The notes under the pieces: model-generated
Database searches by the model: none
Told to the model about the DNA's origin: nothing
The model's input: only the letters and a program-made list of their open reading frames with translations
Position numbers and translations under genes: made by a program
Source: Ruminiclostridium sp.
GTDB taxonomy: Bacteria; Bacillota; Clostridia; Oscillospirales; Ruminococcaceae
NCBI GenBank assembly: GCA_024682455.1
Contig: JAIKZF010000079.1
Span: 1-34,029, forward strand
Direction: 5' to 3'
DNA length: 34,029 nt
Shown: positions 1 to 7,757 of the stretch, piece after piece
Layout: every line of letters starts with the position of its first letter
Position numbering within the stretch: the stretch's first letter is position 1

Positions 1-33
1 CGAATCTCCGTGGTACGGGATTTGTTTTAGGGT

Positions 34-92
34 CCACCCCTTTTTTAAAAGGTGGTCTCCCCGTTAGCGGGGAGGTGTCACCGCAGGTGACA
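34..92. repeat. Cluster of short stem-loops (intergenic repeat)
   Basis: Three consecutive inverted repeats are readable: a 5-bp stem CCACC/GGTGG (34-38 with 51-55), a perfect 7-bp stem CTCCCCG/CGGGGAG (57-63 with 68-74) and a perfect 7-bp stem TGTCACC/GGTGACA (76-82 with 86-92). The layout of a G/C-rich hairpin followed by a TGTCxxC..GxxGACA hairpin resembles dispersed intergenic repeats that I recall from Ruminococcus and Faecalibacterium genomes; that family assignment is from memory. No gene is convincing in 1-324, so this stretch is non-coding DNA downstream of the penicillin-binding protein. Confidence 0.55.
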
Positions 93-152
93 GAGGGGCT
101 GACCGACAGACCTGGCCACCGGAGGCACTCGAGCGTAAGCGGCTTCTTTGAC

Positions 153-202
153 ACTCTCATCTGCTCCTTTGGTATCAAAAGGAGCAGATGAGAGTATTTT
201 TG
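153..202 (+). terminator. Long hairpin with T-tract, + strand oriented
   Basis: An 18-bp inverted repeat (ACTCTCATCTGCTCCTTT, 153-170, with its complement at 178-195) encloses a 7-base loop and is followed by ATTTTTG. As a terminator it would act on transcription entering from the left edge of the window. The penicillin-binding protein is transcribed in the opposite direction, and on that strand no T-run follows the stem, so it is not an obvious terminator for it. It could equally be part of the neighbouring repeat cluster. The sequence ACTCGAGCGTAAGCGG just before it (127-142) recurs in similar form at 8747-8760. Confidence 0.5.
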
Positions 203-324
203 CGGCGAAGCCCGAAGGGTACCGGTGTGTCTCCCCGAACACAGCGGAGGGGCTGAACGGAAAGCCCCCGGGCAAAAGCGCAGAGAAAAACAAAATTATG
301 ATATATGTGACGGAAAGCGACCGA

Positions 325-2748
325 TCACTCATAAAGCGGTATTTCGGTCTCGTCGTGCTCCGACCAGTACAGGCCGTCGTGGCGGGAATCGCAGGGGTCG
401 GGGATATTATCCTTCTTATAATACCCTATCATAGTGCTGGGGCATTTTGAGGTCGCAAGGAGCCCCGTATCGGTGCAGTAGGGGAGCTCCACGGTGCTCG
501 GGTCGGGGGTGAACTTCTGCTCGGTCTCGGTATCTACGAAATTCACCATGACATTGTGCCATACGAGAGCCATAGTGCGCCAGCCGTCGTCGGACTTTAT
601 TTCGTGGTTATCGTCGTAGGCTATTCGGTAGCAGGCGACATACTGCGGAGTGAGACCCGCGAAGAGCAGGTTCGACATATCGTTCGCGGTACCGGTCTTG
701 CCGACAACCTCGACTGCGCCGAGCTTTGCGTTCTTACCGGTGCCGTATTCGTCCTGAACGACCTTAAGCATCATTCTGTTTGTGATCCACGCGGAATCGG
801 AGCCTATGGCGCGCTTTCCGGTGGTATCCTGTTCGAGCACGACGACTCCCTTGCTGTCGTACACGCGGGAGTAATAATAAGGCTTGTAGTACATACCGCC
901 GTTGCCCATTACCTGATAGGCTGCGGTGAGCTCGGTGAGAGTTGCGCCGTTGGTGAGAGCGCCGGTCGCGAGGGGAGCGTAGGCGATATCGTTCACGCTG
1001 TCGAGGTGCTTGAAGCCGAGATTATTCACCAAATGATTGTAGGATTCTACCAGTCCCACCTTCTTCATAACGCGTGCCGCTATGGTGTTCATAGACTTCT
1101 GCACCGCGTACCACGCCGGGTAGTAGTTGCCCGAGCCGAAGCCCAGCTCCTGGTAGTTGTGAGGCCAGCGGTAGGTGTCGGTCGCCTCGTCGTAGCCGCT
1201 GTCGGCGTCGAACTTGCTCGTTCCGGCGTAGGAAGCGCGCATACGTCCGGAGGAGTCCTTTAGCAGCGTCGAGTAGGTTATCAGGTTCTTGTCGATAGCG
1301 AGGGAGTAGTTTCCTATGGGCTTGATCGTCGAGCCTATGGCGCTGACCGCCTGGGAGGCGCGGTTGAAGCAGTTGTCGCCGGGCTTTTCGCCGATGCCGC
1401 CTGCCACCGCAAGCACATTTCCTCGGTAGTCCATGATGACGAACGCGCCCTGGATGAGATTTTTGCTGTCGGCGGGCAGAGTGGCGTTGTAGGATTTCAG
1501 GCAGGTGGAGGGATCCTCGAAGAGCTCGCCGAGCTTCTTCTGCATATCCATATTCACATTCAGATACGCGGTATATCCGCCGCTGCGGAACTCGTCGAAC
1601 GCGTCGCTGTACGAGATGCCGAGCTTTGCCGCGAGGTCGGTCACTATCTGGTCGAGCGCCGCGTCGGTGTACCAGTCCTGCGAAACGGTGTAGGAGCCGT
1701 TCCACTTGTACGCCAGCGAGGAATCCTCGCCGAGCACGTCCTCCCAAGGCACGTTCTTGTAGTAAAGATCGCCCTCGTTCTTGCTGTCCTCGGTGATTAT
1801 GCCGTAGTAGTCGTTATAGCGCATATCGGTGTAGCCGTAATACGTGCCTTTTATCGGTCTGCGGAACTTTATCTTCTCCGCGAGAGCCGCCTCATACTCG
1901 TCGGTGCTGATGTAGCCCTGATCGTACATGCATTGTAGAGCGTATTCCTCACGCACCTTGGAGTTATGCAGGTTCACGTAGGGGTTGTAATTGTGCGGGG
2001 AACGCACGACTCCCGCGAGCATCGCGCTCTCGGCTATCGTGAGCTGATCGACGGTCTTGCCGAAGTAGTAGTAAGCCGCGGTGCCTATGCCGTTGGCAGT
2101 ACCGCCGAAGCCTATGCGGTTCAGGTAGCTTTCGAGTATATCATATTTGGTGTACTTGTTTTCGAGAGACAGGGCGCGGAAGATCTCGCGGAGCTTTCTG
2201 CCCATGGTGACCTCGTCGTCCTGCGTGATATTGCGGACGAGCTGCTGGGTTATCGTGGAGCCGCCCTGCGTGCCGCTGCTGAATATCGCCTTGACGGTAA
2301 CGTTGAGGGTACGCTTCCAGTCGACGCCGTTATGCTCGAAAAAGCGCTGATCCTCTACGGCGGTGAAGGCGTCTATCGTGTGCTGGGGTATCTCCTCGAT
2401 ATCGACCCAGATACGGCTGTCGTCGCCGCTGACCTGTTTCAGGAGCACGTCCTCGCCCTTCGAGTCCTTGGCGTAGACGAAGCTGGAGTATGAGAGCTCG
2501 ACATTCGTGAGGTCGACGTCGAAGCTGCTCTCGGCGAACTGCATTACATAGACCGTCAGAGCCACCGCGACTATGCACAGCGTGATTATCACGATCATAA
2601 TGACGCTCAGCAGTATGGTGCCGAAGAAGCGTATCACGCCGCCTATCTTGTGCCATACCGATGTCCTGTGCAGGTGATAGTAGCTTTCGGCGGACTGCTT
2701 TTCTTCCTTTATTTTTACTTGTTTCAGCTTTCTTGTGTTCTCGTTCAT
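325..2748 (-). CDS. Class A penicillin-binding protein 1 (transglycosylase/transpeptidase)
   Basis: Bifunctional peptidoglycan synthase that polymerises lipid II and cross-links the stem peptides outside the membrane. The 807-residue product has a charged cytoplasmic start, one membrane segment at about 36-70, then a GT51 glycosyltransferase domain with EDQRFFEHNG at 132-140 (catalytic Glu132) and GGSTITQQ. The transpeptidase domain shows SxxK as STIK with nucleophile Ser473, SMN at 552 and KTGT at 684. All signature motifs are present, so it should be active. Length and order are normal for PBP1a/PonA proteins. It is divergent from a D-Ala-D-Ala ligase homologue, and a good sigma-A promoter lies at 2824-2852. 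No convincing terminator follows the gene. Which ponA/mrcA paralogue it is cannot be told from the sequence. Confidence 0.96.
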   Translation of the reverse strand: MNENTRKLKQVKIKEEKQSAESYYHLHRTSVWHKIGGVIRFFGTILLSVIMIVIITLCIVAVALTVYVMQFAESSFDVDLTNVELSYSSFVYAKDSKGEDVLLKQVSGDDSRIWVDIEEIPQHTIDAFTAVEDQRFFEHNGVDWKRTLNVTVKAIFSSGTQGGSTITQQLVRNITQDDEVTMGRKLREIFRALSLENKYTKYDILESYLNRIGFGGTANGIGTAAYYYFGKTVDQLTIAESAMLAGVVRSPHNYNPYVNLHNSKVREEYALQCMYDQGYISTDEYEAALAEKIKFRRPIKGTYYGYTDMRYNDYYGIITEDSKNEGDLYYKNVPWEDVLGEDSSLAYKWNGSYTVSQDWYTDAALDQIVTDLAAKLGISYSDAFDEFRSGGYTAYLNVNMDMQKKLGELFEDPSTCLKSYNATLPADSKNLIQGAFVIMDYRGNVLAVAGGIGEKPGDNCFNRASQAVSAIGSTIKPIGNYSLAIDKNLITYSTLLKDSSGRMRASYAGTSKFDADSGYDEATDTYRWPHNYQELGFGSGNYYPAWYAVQKSMNTIAARVMKKVGLVESYNHLVNNLGFKHLDSVNDIAYAPLATGALTNGATLTELTAAYQVMGNGGMYYKPYYYSRVYDSKGVVVLEQDTTGKRAIGSDSAWITNRMMLKVVQDEYGTGKNAKLGAVEVVGKTGTANDMSNLLFAGLTPQYVACYRIAYDDNHEIKSDDGWRTMALVWHNVMVNFVDTETEQKFTPDPSTVELPYCTDTGLLATSKCPSTMIGYYKKDNIPDPCDSRHDGLYWSEHDETEIPLYE

Positions 2749-2823
2749 TTTTTCACCCTTTTTTATAAGTAAACCGCGTTCCGATCAGACAGCGGTTCTT
2801 TATCGCGTAAGTATACAGAATAC

Positions 2824-2852
2824 ATTATAACACATTTTCGTAGATATGTTAA
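2824..2852 (-). promoter_or_regulatory. Sigma-A-type promoter of the penicillin-binding protein gene
   Basis: Reading the minus strand, TTAACA (2852-2847) is followed after exactly 17 bases by TATAAT (2829-2824). One mismatch in the -35 box and a perfect -10 box make this a strong candidate. It would start transcription roughly 70 bases upstream of the start codon at 2748. Confidence 0.75.
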
Positions 2853-2954
2853 TACCTTTTCGGTATTTTTATGCAATTTGACTATAAACGATTGCACGAA
2901 GAAGCCCGTTTTCGATTTTTGTGACCGTGTGACGGAACAAATTTCAAATTGCTA

Positions 2955-2983
2955 TTGAAATAATGATATTTTTGTGATATAAT
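2955..2983 (+). promoter_or_regulatory. Sigma-A-type promoter of the D-Ala ligase homologue operon
   Basis: TTGAAA (2955-2960), a 17-base spacer and TATAAT (2978-2983) form a near-consensus promoter reading toward the gene that starts at 3065. Together with the promoter on the other strand it explains the 316-base gap at 2749-3064, which has the AT-rich look of a divergent control region and in which I see no gene. Confidence 0.78.
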
Positions 2984-3064
2984 ATCATAGATATAGTATA
3001 TTCAGGTATAAGAGGCACAATACAGCGTGTCTGCTGATAACGATTCTTAAAAAGAGGGTTTGGT

Positions 3065-4120
3065 ATGGCAAAGGTAAGGATAGCGGTGCTGTTCGGAGGC
3101 GCCACAAAGGATCATAAGGTATCGCTGAGGTCGGCTTACTGTCTGCTCGGGGGGCTCTCTCCCGAAAAGTACGACATCACGCCGATAGGCATAACCCGCG
3201 CCGGCCGCTGGCTTTATTTCCCGGGTGATTACGAGGAGATACTGGACGGCACGTGGGAGGAGTCGGGAGACTGCTGCTCGGCGATAATCAGTCCCGACCC
3301 GCTGCACGGGGGCATAATCACAATAATGGCGGACGGTACGACCGCGTTCAAGCGCGTCGATGTCGTGATGTCCGTCCTGCACGGAAAGTACGGCGAGGGC
3401 GGCAGGATACAGGGCCTGCTGAAACTCTCGAAGATACCGTATGTCGAGTGCAACCCCGAGACAGCGTTATACTGCATGGATAAGGCTCTGACTCATCTTA
3501 TACTCTCCACCGTGGGGCTTGAGGTCCCGAAGTACGCGCTGCTTGAGCGCAGCGAGATAGATAAGCTCGACAGGAGCATAGAGGAAATCGAGCGGCAGAT
3601 AAGCTATCCCGTTTATGTGTCCGCGTCGAGCTGCTCGTCGTCTATCGGCGCCAATATCGCCAACAATACCGAGGAGATGAAAAAGGCCGCCAAGATAGCC
3701 TTCTCGCATCACCATACCGTAATAGTCGAGGAGGATCTTGAGGGACGCTCGATAGAGTGCGTGGTTATGGGCAGTATGTACAGCGTCGAGGTGTCTCCCC
3801 TCGGTGAGATAGTGCGCACGCCGTCGGACAATCCCGCCGTCGCCTATACCGCGGAGTTCAGGGTCGACCCCGAGCTCACCTATACGCAGCGCCGCATGAT
3901 CGAGCAGACCGCGAAGCAGGCATTCCTCTGCCTCAACTACAAGGGCTTCGCGAAGATGTCGTTCAGGCTCGCGGACAACCGCGTTATGCTGCGCCGGATA
4001 GCGACTATACCCGGCTACACGCACGAGAGCGTGCTGCCGATACTGATGAAGGAGAGCGGCTGTTCTTATTCCGATACGGTGAATAAGCTTATAAGCCTCG
4101 CGACCGATATAGATGTATGA
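3065..4120 (+). CDS. Catalytically dead D-alanine-D-alanine ligase homologue
   Basis: The 351-residue product has the order and spacing of a D-Ala-D-Ala ligase (ATP-grasp): GGATKDHKVSL (11-21), VLHGKYGEGGRIQG (104-117), PVYVSASSCSSSIG (182-195), VEEDLEGRSIEC (221-232), PLGEI (245-249) and ATIPGYTHESVLP (313-325). Known active enzymes have VKP at the ATP-binding lysine; here it is VSA (Ser186). The magnesium-binding Asp of the RxD motif is Ser299 (KMS), and the NEIN motif reads RRIA (310-313), so the metal-binding Glu and Asn are Arg311 and Ala313. The AKY motif near the substrate is AEF (263-265). The family is certain; loss of ligase activity is inferred. It begins an apparent operon with the YwiB-like gene (8-base overlap) and argS, and is divergent from a penicillin-binding protein. 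It may be a regulatory or binding protein for the cell wall, but nothing shows this directly. Confidence 0.85.
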   Translation: MAKVRIAVLFGGATKDHKVSLRSAYCLLGGLSPEKYDITPIGITRAGRWLYFPGDYEEILDGTWEESGDCCSAIISPDPLHGGIITIMADGTTAFKRVDVVMSVLHGKYGEGGRIQGLLKLSKIPYVECNPETALYCMDKALTHLILSTVGLEVPKYALLERSEIDKLDRSIEEIERQISYPVYVSASSCSSSIGANIANNTEEMKKAAKIAFSHHHTVIVEEDLEGRSIECVVMGSMYSVEVSPLGEIVRTPSDNPAVAYTAEFRVDPELTYTQRRMIEQTAKQAFLCLNYKGFAKMSFRLADNRVMLRRIATIPGYTHESVLPILMKESGCSYSDTVNKLISLATDIDV

Positions 4121-4562
4121 CAAGAAAATAACGGGTGTGCCTGCCGACCTCAGCATCACCAGCGTCACAAGGACGGACGAGGCTGAGGATAAGGTGGAAT
4201 TCTTCACCGTGGGGAGCTTCGGAGCTTCTGAAAAAGGAATGTGCCTCGCCTATGACGAGAACGAGGGCATAGGCTATGAGAACTGCTCCGTGCGGGTGAC
4301 CGCCTCGGACGACAGCGTCATGATAGAACGCACCGGCGACGCGGCTGCGATAATGATGCTGGAGAAGGGCGTCAAGCACCATTGCCTGTACAGCACGCCC
4401 TACGGCGATATGACCATGGGCATAAACACCTTCGAGATACAGAACGGGCTAACCCCCGAGGGCGGTAAGCTGCGCTTCAAATACAGCATAGACATAAACT
4501 CCGATTTCCTTTCGATGAACGAAATGGAGATCACGGTAAAGCTCACGGACAATAAACAGTAA
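4113..4562 (+). CDS. YwiB-like protein (DUF1934, calycin-type beta barrel)
   Basis: A 149-residue soluble protein with alternating beta-strand patterns, ending in a run typical of DUF1934 proteins: GDMTMGINTFEIQ at about 99-111, then GKLRFKYSIDIN. In Bacillus subtilis the homologue ywiB lies directly upstream of argS, and the same order is kept here, with argS starting 25 bases downstream. The start at 4113 overlaps the end of the ligase homologue by 8 bases and has no clear Shine-Dalgarno sequence, so translation is probably coupled. The biochemical function of the family is unknown to me. No signal peptide or membrane segment is visible. Confidence 0.82.
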   Translation: MYDKKITGVPADLSITSVTRTDEAEDKVEFFTVGSFGASEKGMCLAYDENEGIGYENCSVRVTASDDSVMIERTGDAAAIMMLEKGVKHHCLYSTPYGDMTMGINTFEIQNGLTPEGGKLRFKYSIDINSDFLSMNEMEITVKLTDNKQ

Positions 4563-4587
4563 TAAAGGAACAAAGGAAACAGACATT

Positions 4588-6270
4588 ATGAATATGACGG
4601 AAAAAGCAAGGAACGAAGTAAGAGAAACAGTCATGAACGCTCTCGGAAGGCTTACCGCGGAGGGTAAGCTCCCGGCTGAGCCGCTGCCGCCCTTCACGGT
4701 GGAGCAGCCCGCCGACAGCTCCCACGGCGACTTTTCGTGCAACGCCGCGCTGGTGTCCGCGAAGACCTTCCGCAGGAACCCGCGCGAGACAGCCGGACTT
4801 ATCGCGGAAGCCGCCATACTCGACGGCACGCTGTTCGAGCGCGTGGAGGTCGCGGGTCCGGGCTTCATCAACTTCTTCATAAAGCCCCTCTGGTTCGGCG
4901 AGACGGTAGAGACCGTGCTCGCGCAGGGCGACCGCTACGGCAGGACGGAGCTGGGGCAGGGCAAGCGCGTGCTCGTGGAATTCGTGTCCGCGAATCCCAC
5001 CGGTCCCATGCACATAGGCAATGCCCGCGGAGGCGCGATAGGCGACTGCCTCGCTTCGCTGCTTGACTATGCCGGCTATAAGACCGAGCGCGAGTTCTAC
5101 ATCAACGACGCGGGCAATCAGGTCGGCAAGTTCGGGCTCAGCCTCGACATACGCTACAAGCAGCTCTTCGGCAGCACCGAGGAGATGCCCGAGGACAGCT
5201 ACCACGGTCAGGACATCATCGACCACGCAAAGGCTTTTGCCGATATCCACGGCGACAAGTATATGAACGTCTCCGAGGAGGAGCGCAGGAAGGCTCTTGT
5301 CGATTACGCGCTTCCTATAAATATAAAGGCTCTTGAGACCGACCTTCTGAAATACCGCATAAAGTACGACACGTGGTTCCGCGAGAGCAGCCTCCACGAG
5401 AGCGGCAAGGTCGCGGAAGTGATCGAAATGCTGAAAGCGAAGGGCGTGACCTATGAGCAGGACGGAGCGCTGTGGTTCAGAGCGACCGACTTCGGCGACG
5501 ACCAGGACAGGGTGCTCGTCCGCGCAAACGGCGTTCCGACATATTTCGTGCCTGATATCGCATATCATTACAATAAGCTCGTGACCCGCGGCTTCGACAA
5601 GGCGATAGACATTCTCGGAGCCGATCATCACGGCTACATCGCCAGAATGAAGGCTGCCATGACGGCGCTCGGCGTTGACGCCGACAAGCTCGACATCGTG
5701 ATAATGCAGATGGTGCGCCTTGTGCGGGGAGGCGAGACCGTGAAGCTCTCAAAGCGCTCCGGAAAGGCGATAACTCTTTCCACGCTGCTCGACGAGATAC
5801 CCATGGACGCGGCGCGCTTCTTCTTCAACCTGCGCAACCCCGATACGCACTTTGATTTTGACCTTGACCTCGCGATAAAGGAGAGCTCGGAGAATCCCGT
5901 GTTCTATGTCCAGTACGCCCACGCGCGTATATGCCGCCTTATTGAGAAGCTTGCCGGCGAGGGAGTCGTATTGGGCGGGGTAAGTGCCGAAAAGCTCACA
6001 TATACGGACGAGGAGGAGCTTGCCGTGATAAGGCAGCTTGCCGTTCTTCCGGACACGGTAAACGACGCGGCAAAGGCGTACGACCCGTCGAAGATAACGC
6101 GCTACTGTTACGATCTGGCGCAGCTCTTCCACAAGTTCTACGACAACTGCCGCATAATGGGCGAGGAGGAGAGCGTTGTGCTCTCGCGTCTCGCGCTCTG
6201 CACGGCGGTAAAGACCGTCATAAAGAACCTGCTCGACCTGCTTAAGGTCGAGGCTCCCGAAAAAATGTAA
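4588..6270 (+). CDS. argS: Arginine-tRNA ligase
   Basis: Class I aminoacyl-tRNA synthetase that charges tRNA-Arg in the cytosol. The 560-residue product has the N-terminal Add-1 type domain, the HIGH motif as NPTGPMHIGNARGG (about residue 140), the KMSKS-like loop as VKLSKRSGK (about 385) and a C-terminal anticodon-binding DALR domain beginning near the VQYAHARI stretch (about 440). Length is normal. The ATG at 4588 is preceded by AAAGGAAAC at a sensible distance. It is the third gene of the run that starts with the ligase homologue and the YwiB-like protein, and is followed 48 bases later by a MetH-derived protein with its own ribosome binding site. Confidence 0.98.
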   Translation: MNMTEKARNEVRETVMNALGRLTAEGKLPAEPLPPFTVEQPADSSHGDFSCNAALVSAKTFRRNPRETAGLIAEAAILDGTLFERVEVAGPGFINFFIKPLWFGETVETVLAQGDRYGRTELGQGKRVLVEFVSANPTGPMHIGNARGGAIGDCLASLLDYAGYKTEREFYINDAGNQVGKFGLSLDIRYKQLFGSTEEMPEDSYHGQDIIDHAKAFADIHGDKYMNVSEEERRKALVDYALPINIKALETDLLKYRIKYDTWFRESSLHESGKVAEVIEMLKAKGVTYEQDGALWFRATDFGDDQDRVLVRANGVPTYFVPDIAYHYNKLVTRGFDKAIDILGADHHGYIARMKAAMTALGVDADKLDIVIMQMVRLVRGGETVKLSKRSGKAITLSTLLDEIPMDAARFFFNLRNPDTHFDFDLDLAIKESSENPVFYVQYAHARICRLIEKLAGEGVVLGGVSAEKLTYTDEEELAVIRQLAVLPDTVNDAAKAYDPSKITRYCYDLAQLFHKFYDNCRIMGEEESVVLSRLALCTAVKTVIKNLLDLLKVEAPEKM

Positions 6271-6318
6271 CGCGATTTGTGCGGCTTGAAGATCAATTTT
6301 TAACTGAAAGGAAAAGAA

Positions 6319-7245
6319 ATGACAGACGACAATTGGCGACCTGTGGCTGTGAATATGAGTAATTTCGCGTCGGTGACTCCTGTGGGAGAGCTGACGATAC
6401 CCTACGGGGATATGTCCTTCACGGAACTGAAGGCTGCTTACAAGGAGAGGATAAACGAACTGCCCGACGACCGCACGGGTTTTCTGCTCGACGGTATGAC
6501 GCTGATGGCGGATCTGCGGGCGGCGATGCTGGAGTGCAGGAAGCTCGGCAAGCCTGTCTACGCGATGATCGACGTGGACAGCGACCTTAAGACCGAGCAT
6601 GAGCTCCCCGCAGACGCGGCGCTCATCGTTATGCAGAGCCTCGGGGCATTGTGCTTCGGTATCTCCTCCGACGACCCGGACACGCTCGTCGACGGCATAC
6701 AGCGCATAAAACCCTTCGCGCGCATACCGCTGGCTGTGCGTCCCCGCGGAGGCACGCTGAGCGACGGGACTATCCTCGCGCTGCTGAACGCGGGCACGGA
6801 TGTGTTCATAGGGCTGAATGACGACTGTCATACACGTTTTCAGAACATAGTCTCGGCAAAGAAGTATTCTCCCGCCGAGATAGAATACGAGGACTCTCTT
6901 ATGCTGGCGAACGAGCGCTCGGCGTTCTTCCTTGAGCCCGACACCACCGAGATCTCCGCTCCGATAGAGTGCAACGCCGGCATGGGCGAGGATCTCATCG
7001 CGGTCTGCGAGCAGGGCGGCTTCGACGTGCTGAAAATACAGGTCAATTCGCCCGACGACGCCCTCGACTTCGCCGACAACGCTCACATGGCGACCCTGCC
7101 GGTGATGTTCAGCGGCGACGACGAGATAGCCATGAAGCTCGCGGTCATGCTTTATCAGGGACGCGCCCTCATCGACGGCACAAGCCTCATCGACCCCGAC
7201 GAGCTCAAACGCACCGCCGGGAAGTACGGAGCGGTGATATATTAG
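6319..7245 (+). CDS. MetH-derived protein lacking the zinc cysteines (half Hcy domain + half pterin domain)
   Basis: The 308-residue product aligns by eye with the middle of cobalamin-dependent methionine synthase. Residues 16-175 follow the second half of the homocysteine-binding barrel: VTPVGELTIPYG, GFLLDGMTLMADLRAAM, KPVYAMIDV, then GALCFGISSDDP where MetH has ALGINCS, then GTDVFIGLNDD where MetH has GGCCGT. The three zinc-binding cysteines are therefore absent. Residues about 195-308 follow the first half of the pterin-binding barrel (ECNAGMGEDLIAVCEQGGFDVLKIQVN, read here in two parts: up to VCEQGG and then FDVLKIQVN; later YQGRALIDGTSL). The first barrel half, the rest of the pterin barrel and the cobalamin domain are missing. 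The start has GAAAGGAAAAG upstream and no coding trace of the missing parts is seen beside the gene. It cannot be a normal methyltransferase; the present role is unknown. Confidence 0.72.
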   Translation: MTDDNWRPVAVNMSNFASVTPVGELTIPYGDMSFTELKAAYKERINELPDDRTGFLLDGMTLMADLRAAMLECRKLGKPVYAMIDVDSDLKTEHELPADAALIVMQSLGALCFGISSDDPDTLVDGIQRIKPFARIPLAVRPRGGTLSDGTILALLNAGTDVFIGLNDDCHTRFQNIVSAKKYSPAEIEYEDSLMLANERSAFFLEPDTTEISAPIECNAGMGEDLIAVCEQGGFDVLKIQVNSPDDALDFADNAHMATLPVMFSGDDEIAMKLAVMLYQGRALIDGTSLIDPDELKRTAGKYGAVIY

Positions 7246-7327
7246 TGAATGGTGAATGGTGAATAATGAACAGTGAATAGTTTTGGTATCCGCTTCGCGG
7301 ATAGATCTGTAAGGCTTATTTGGGAAA
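7246..7327. repeat. GTGAATG-type tandem heptamers and a small hairpin
   Basis: Just after the preceding stop codon come degenerate copies of GTGAATG/GTGAATA/ATGAACA up to about 7280, a low-complexity pattern often seen between genes. It is followed by a perfect 7-bp stem TATCCGC/GCGGATA (7287-7293 with 7297-7303). No T-run follows, so it is not a convincing terminator. Confidence 0.5.
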
Positions 7328-7756
7328 ATGAAAAATAAATACTTTATCTGGGATATTATCCTGGGTATCGCAGGTATACTTATATTTCTATGGTGTATGA
7401 GCGCTTTGTTCGTTTTCGGTTCACGGGCGGCTTTCGGGTTTTTCACCTCCCTCTATATCGGGAGCGCGGCGGCTGTGCTCATACCCGACCTGATCGTGTG
7501 GATAATAATAAAGAGCCTGAAAAAGCCCGCAAGTCTGATAAAGATACATACAATTATCGGCATTATAATAATTGCGGTAATGTCGGCGGTATGCTGGGCG
7601 GTGATACTGTTTGCCCGCAACTGGGACGTGTTCATAGGGCTGCTTGCTTTTGTGTATGCTGTCCCGTTCGTGCCCCTGACCATGATAGCGGCGTACTTTC
7701 TGCACAGGATAAAAAGCAGAAGAACCGAGTTACAGACAATAAGAAAGGAACAATAA
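7328..7756 (+). CDS. Small integral membrane protein, unknown function
   Basis: I do not recognise this 142-residue protein. It has four hydrophobic stretches, at about 7-27, 37-62, 73-96 and 102-121, and a basic tail (HRIKSRRTELQTIRKE) that should be cytoplasmic by the positive-inside rule. It ends one base before the start of the Nudix gene, so the two are probably translated together; the AAAGGAAC that serves the Nudix gene lies within its last codons. Codon use looks slightly more AT-rich than its neighbours. The ribosome binding site (TTGGGAAA before the ATG) is weak. Confidence 0.75.
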   Translation: MKNKYFIWDIILGIAGILIFLWCMSALFVFGSRAAFGFFTSLYIGSAAAVLIPDLIVWIIIKSLKKPASLIKIHTIIGIIIIAVMSAVCWAVILFARNWDVFIGLLAFVYAVPFVPLTMIAAYFLHRIKSRRTELQTIRKEQ

Positions 7757-7757
7757 G

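Noticed and set aside
148-450. Plus-strand open frame through the hairpin block at the left edge
   Set aside because: It is formed by the inverted repeat (the same peptide pattern appears on both strands) and runs into the penicillin-binding protein gene antisense.
556-2493. Long plus-strand open frames (556-1263, 1966-2493) opposite the penicillin-binding protein
   Set aside because: They mirror the codon pattern of the real gene, have no family resemblance and no ribosome binding sites; the minus-strand protein has complete catalytic motifs.
5749-7446. 565-codon minus-strand open frame across argS and the MetH-like gene
   Set aside because: It spans two genuine plus-strand genes and the heptamer repeats between genes, and its translation has no domain.
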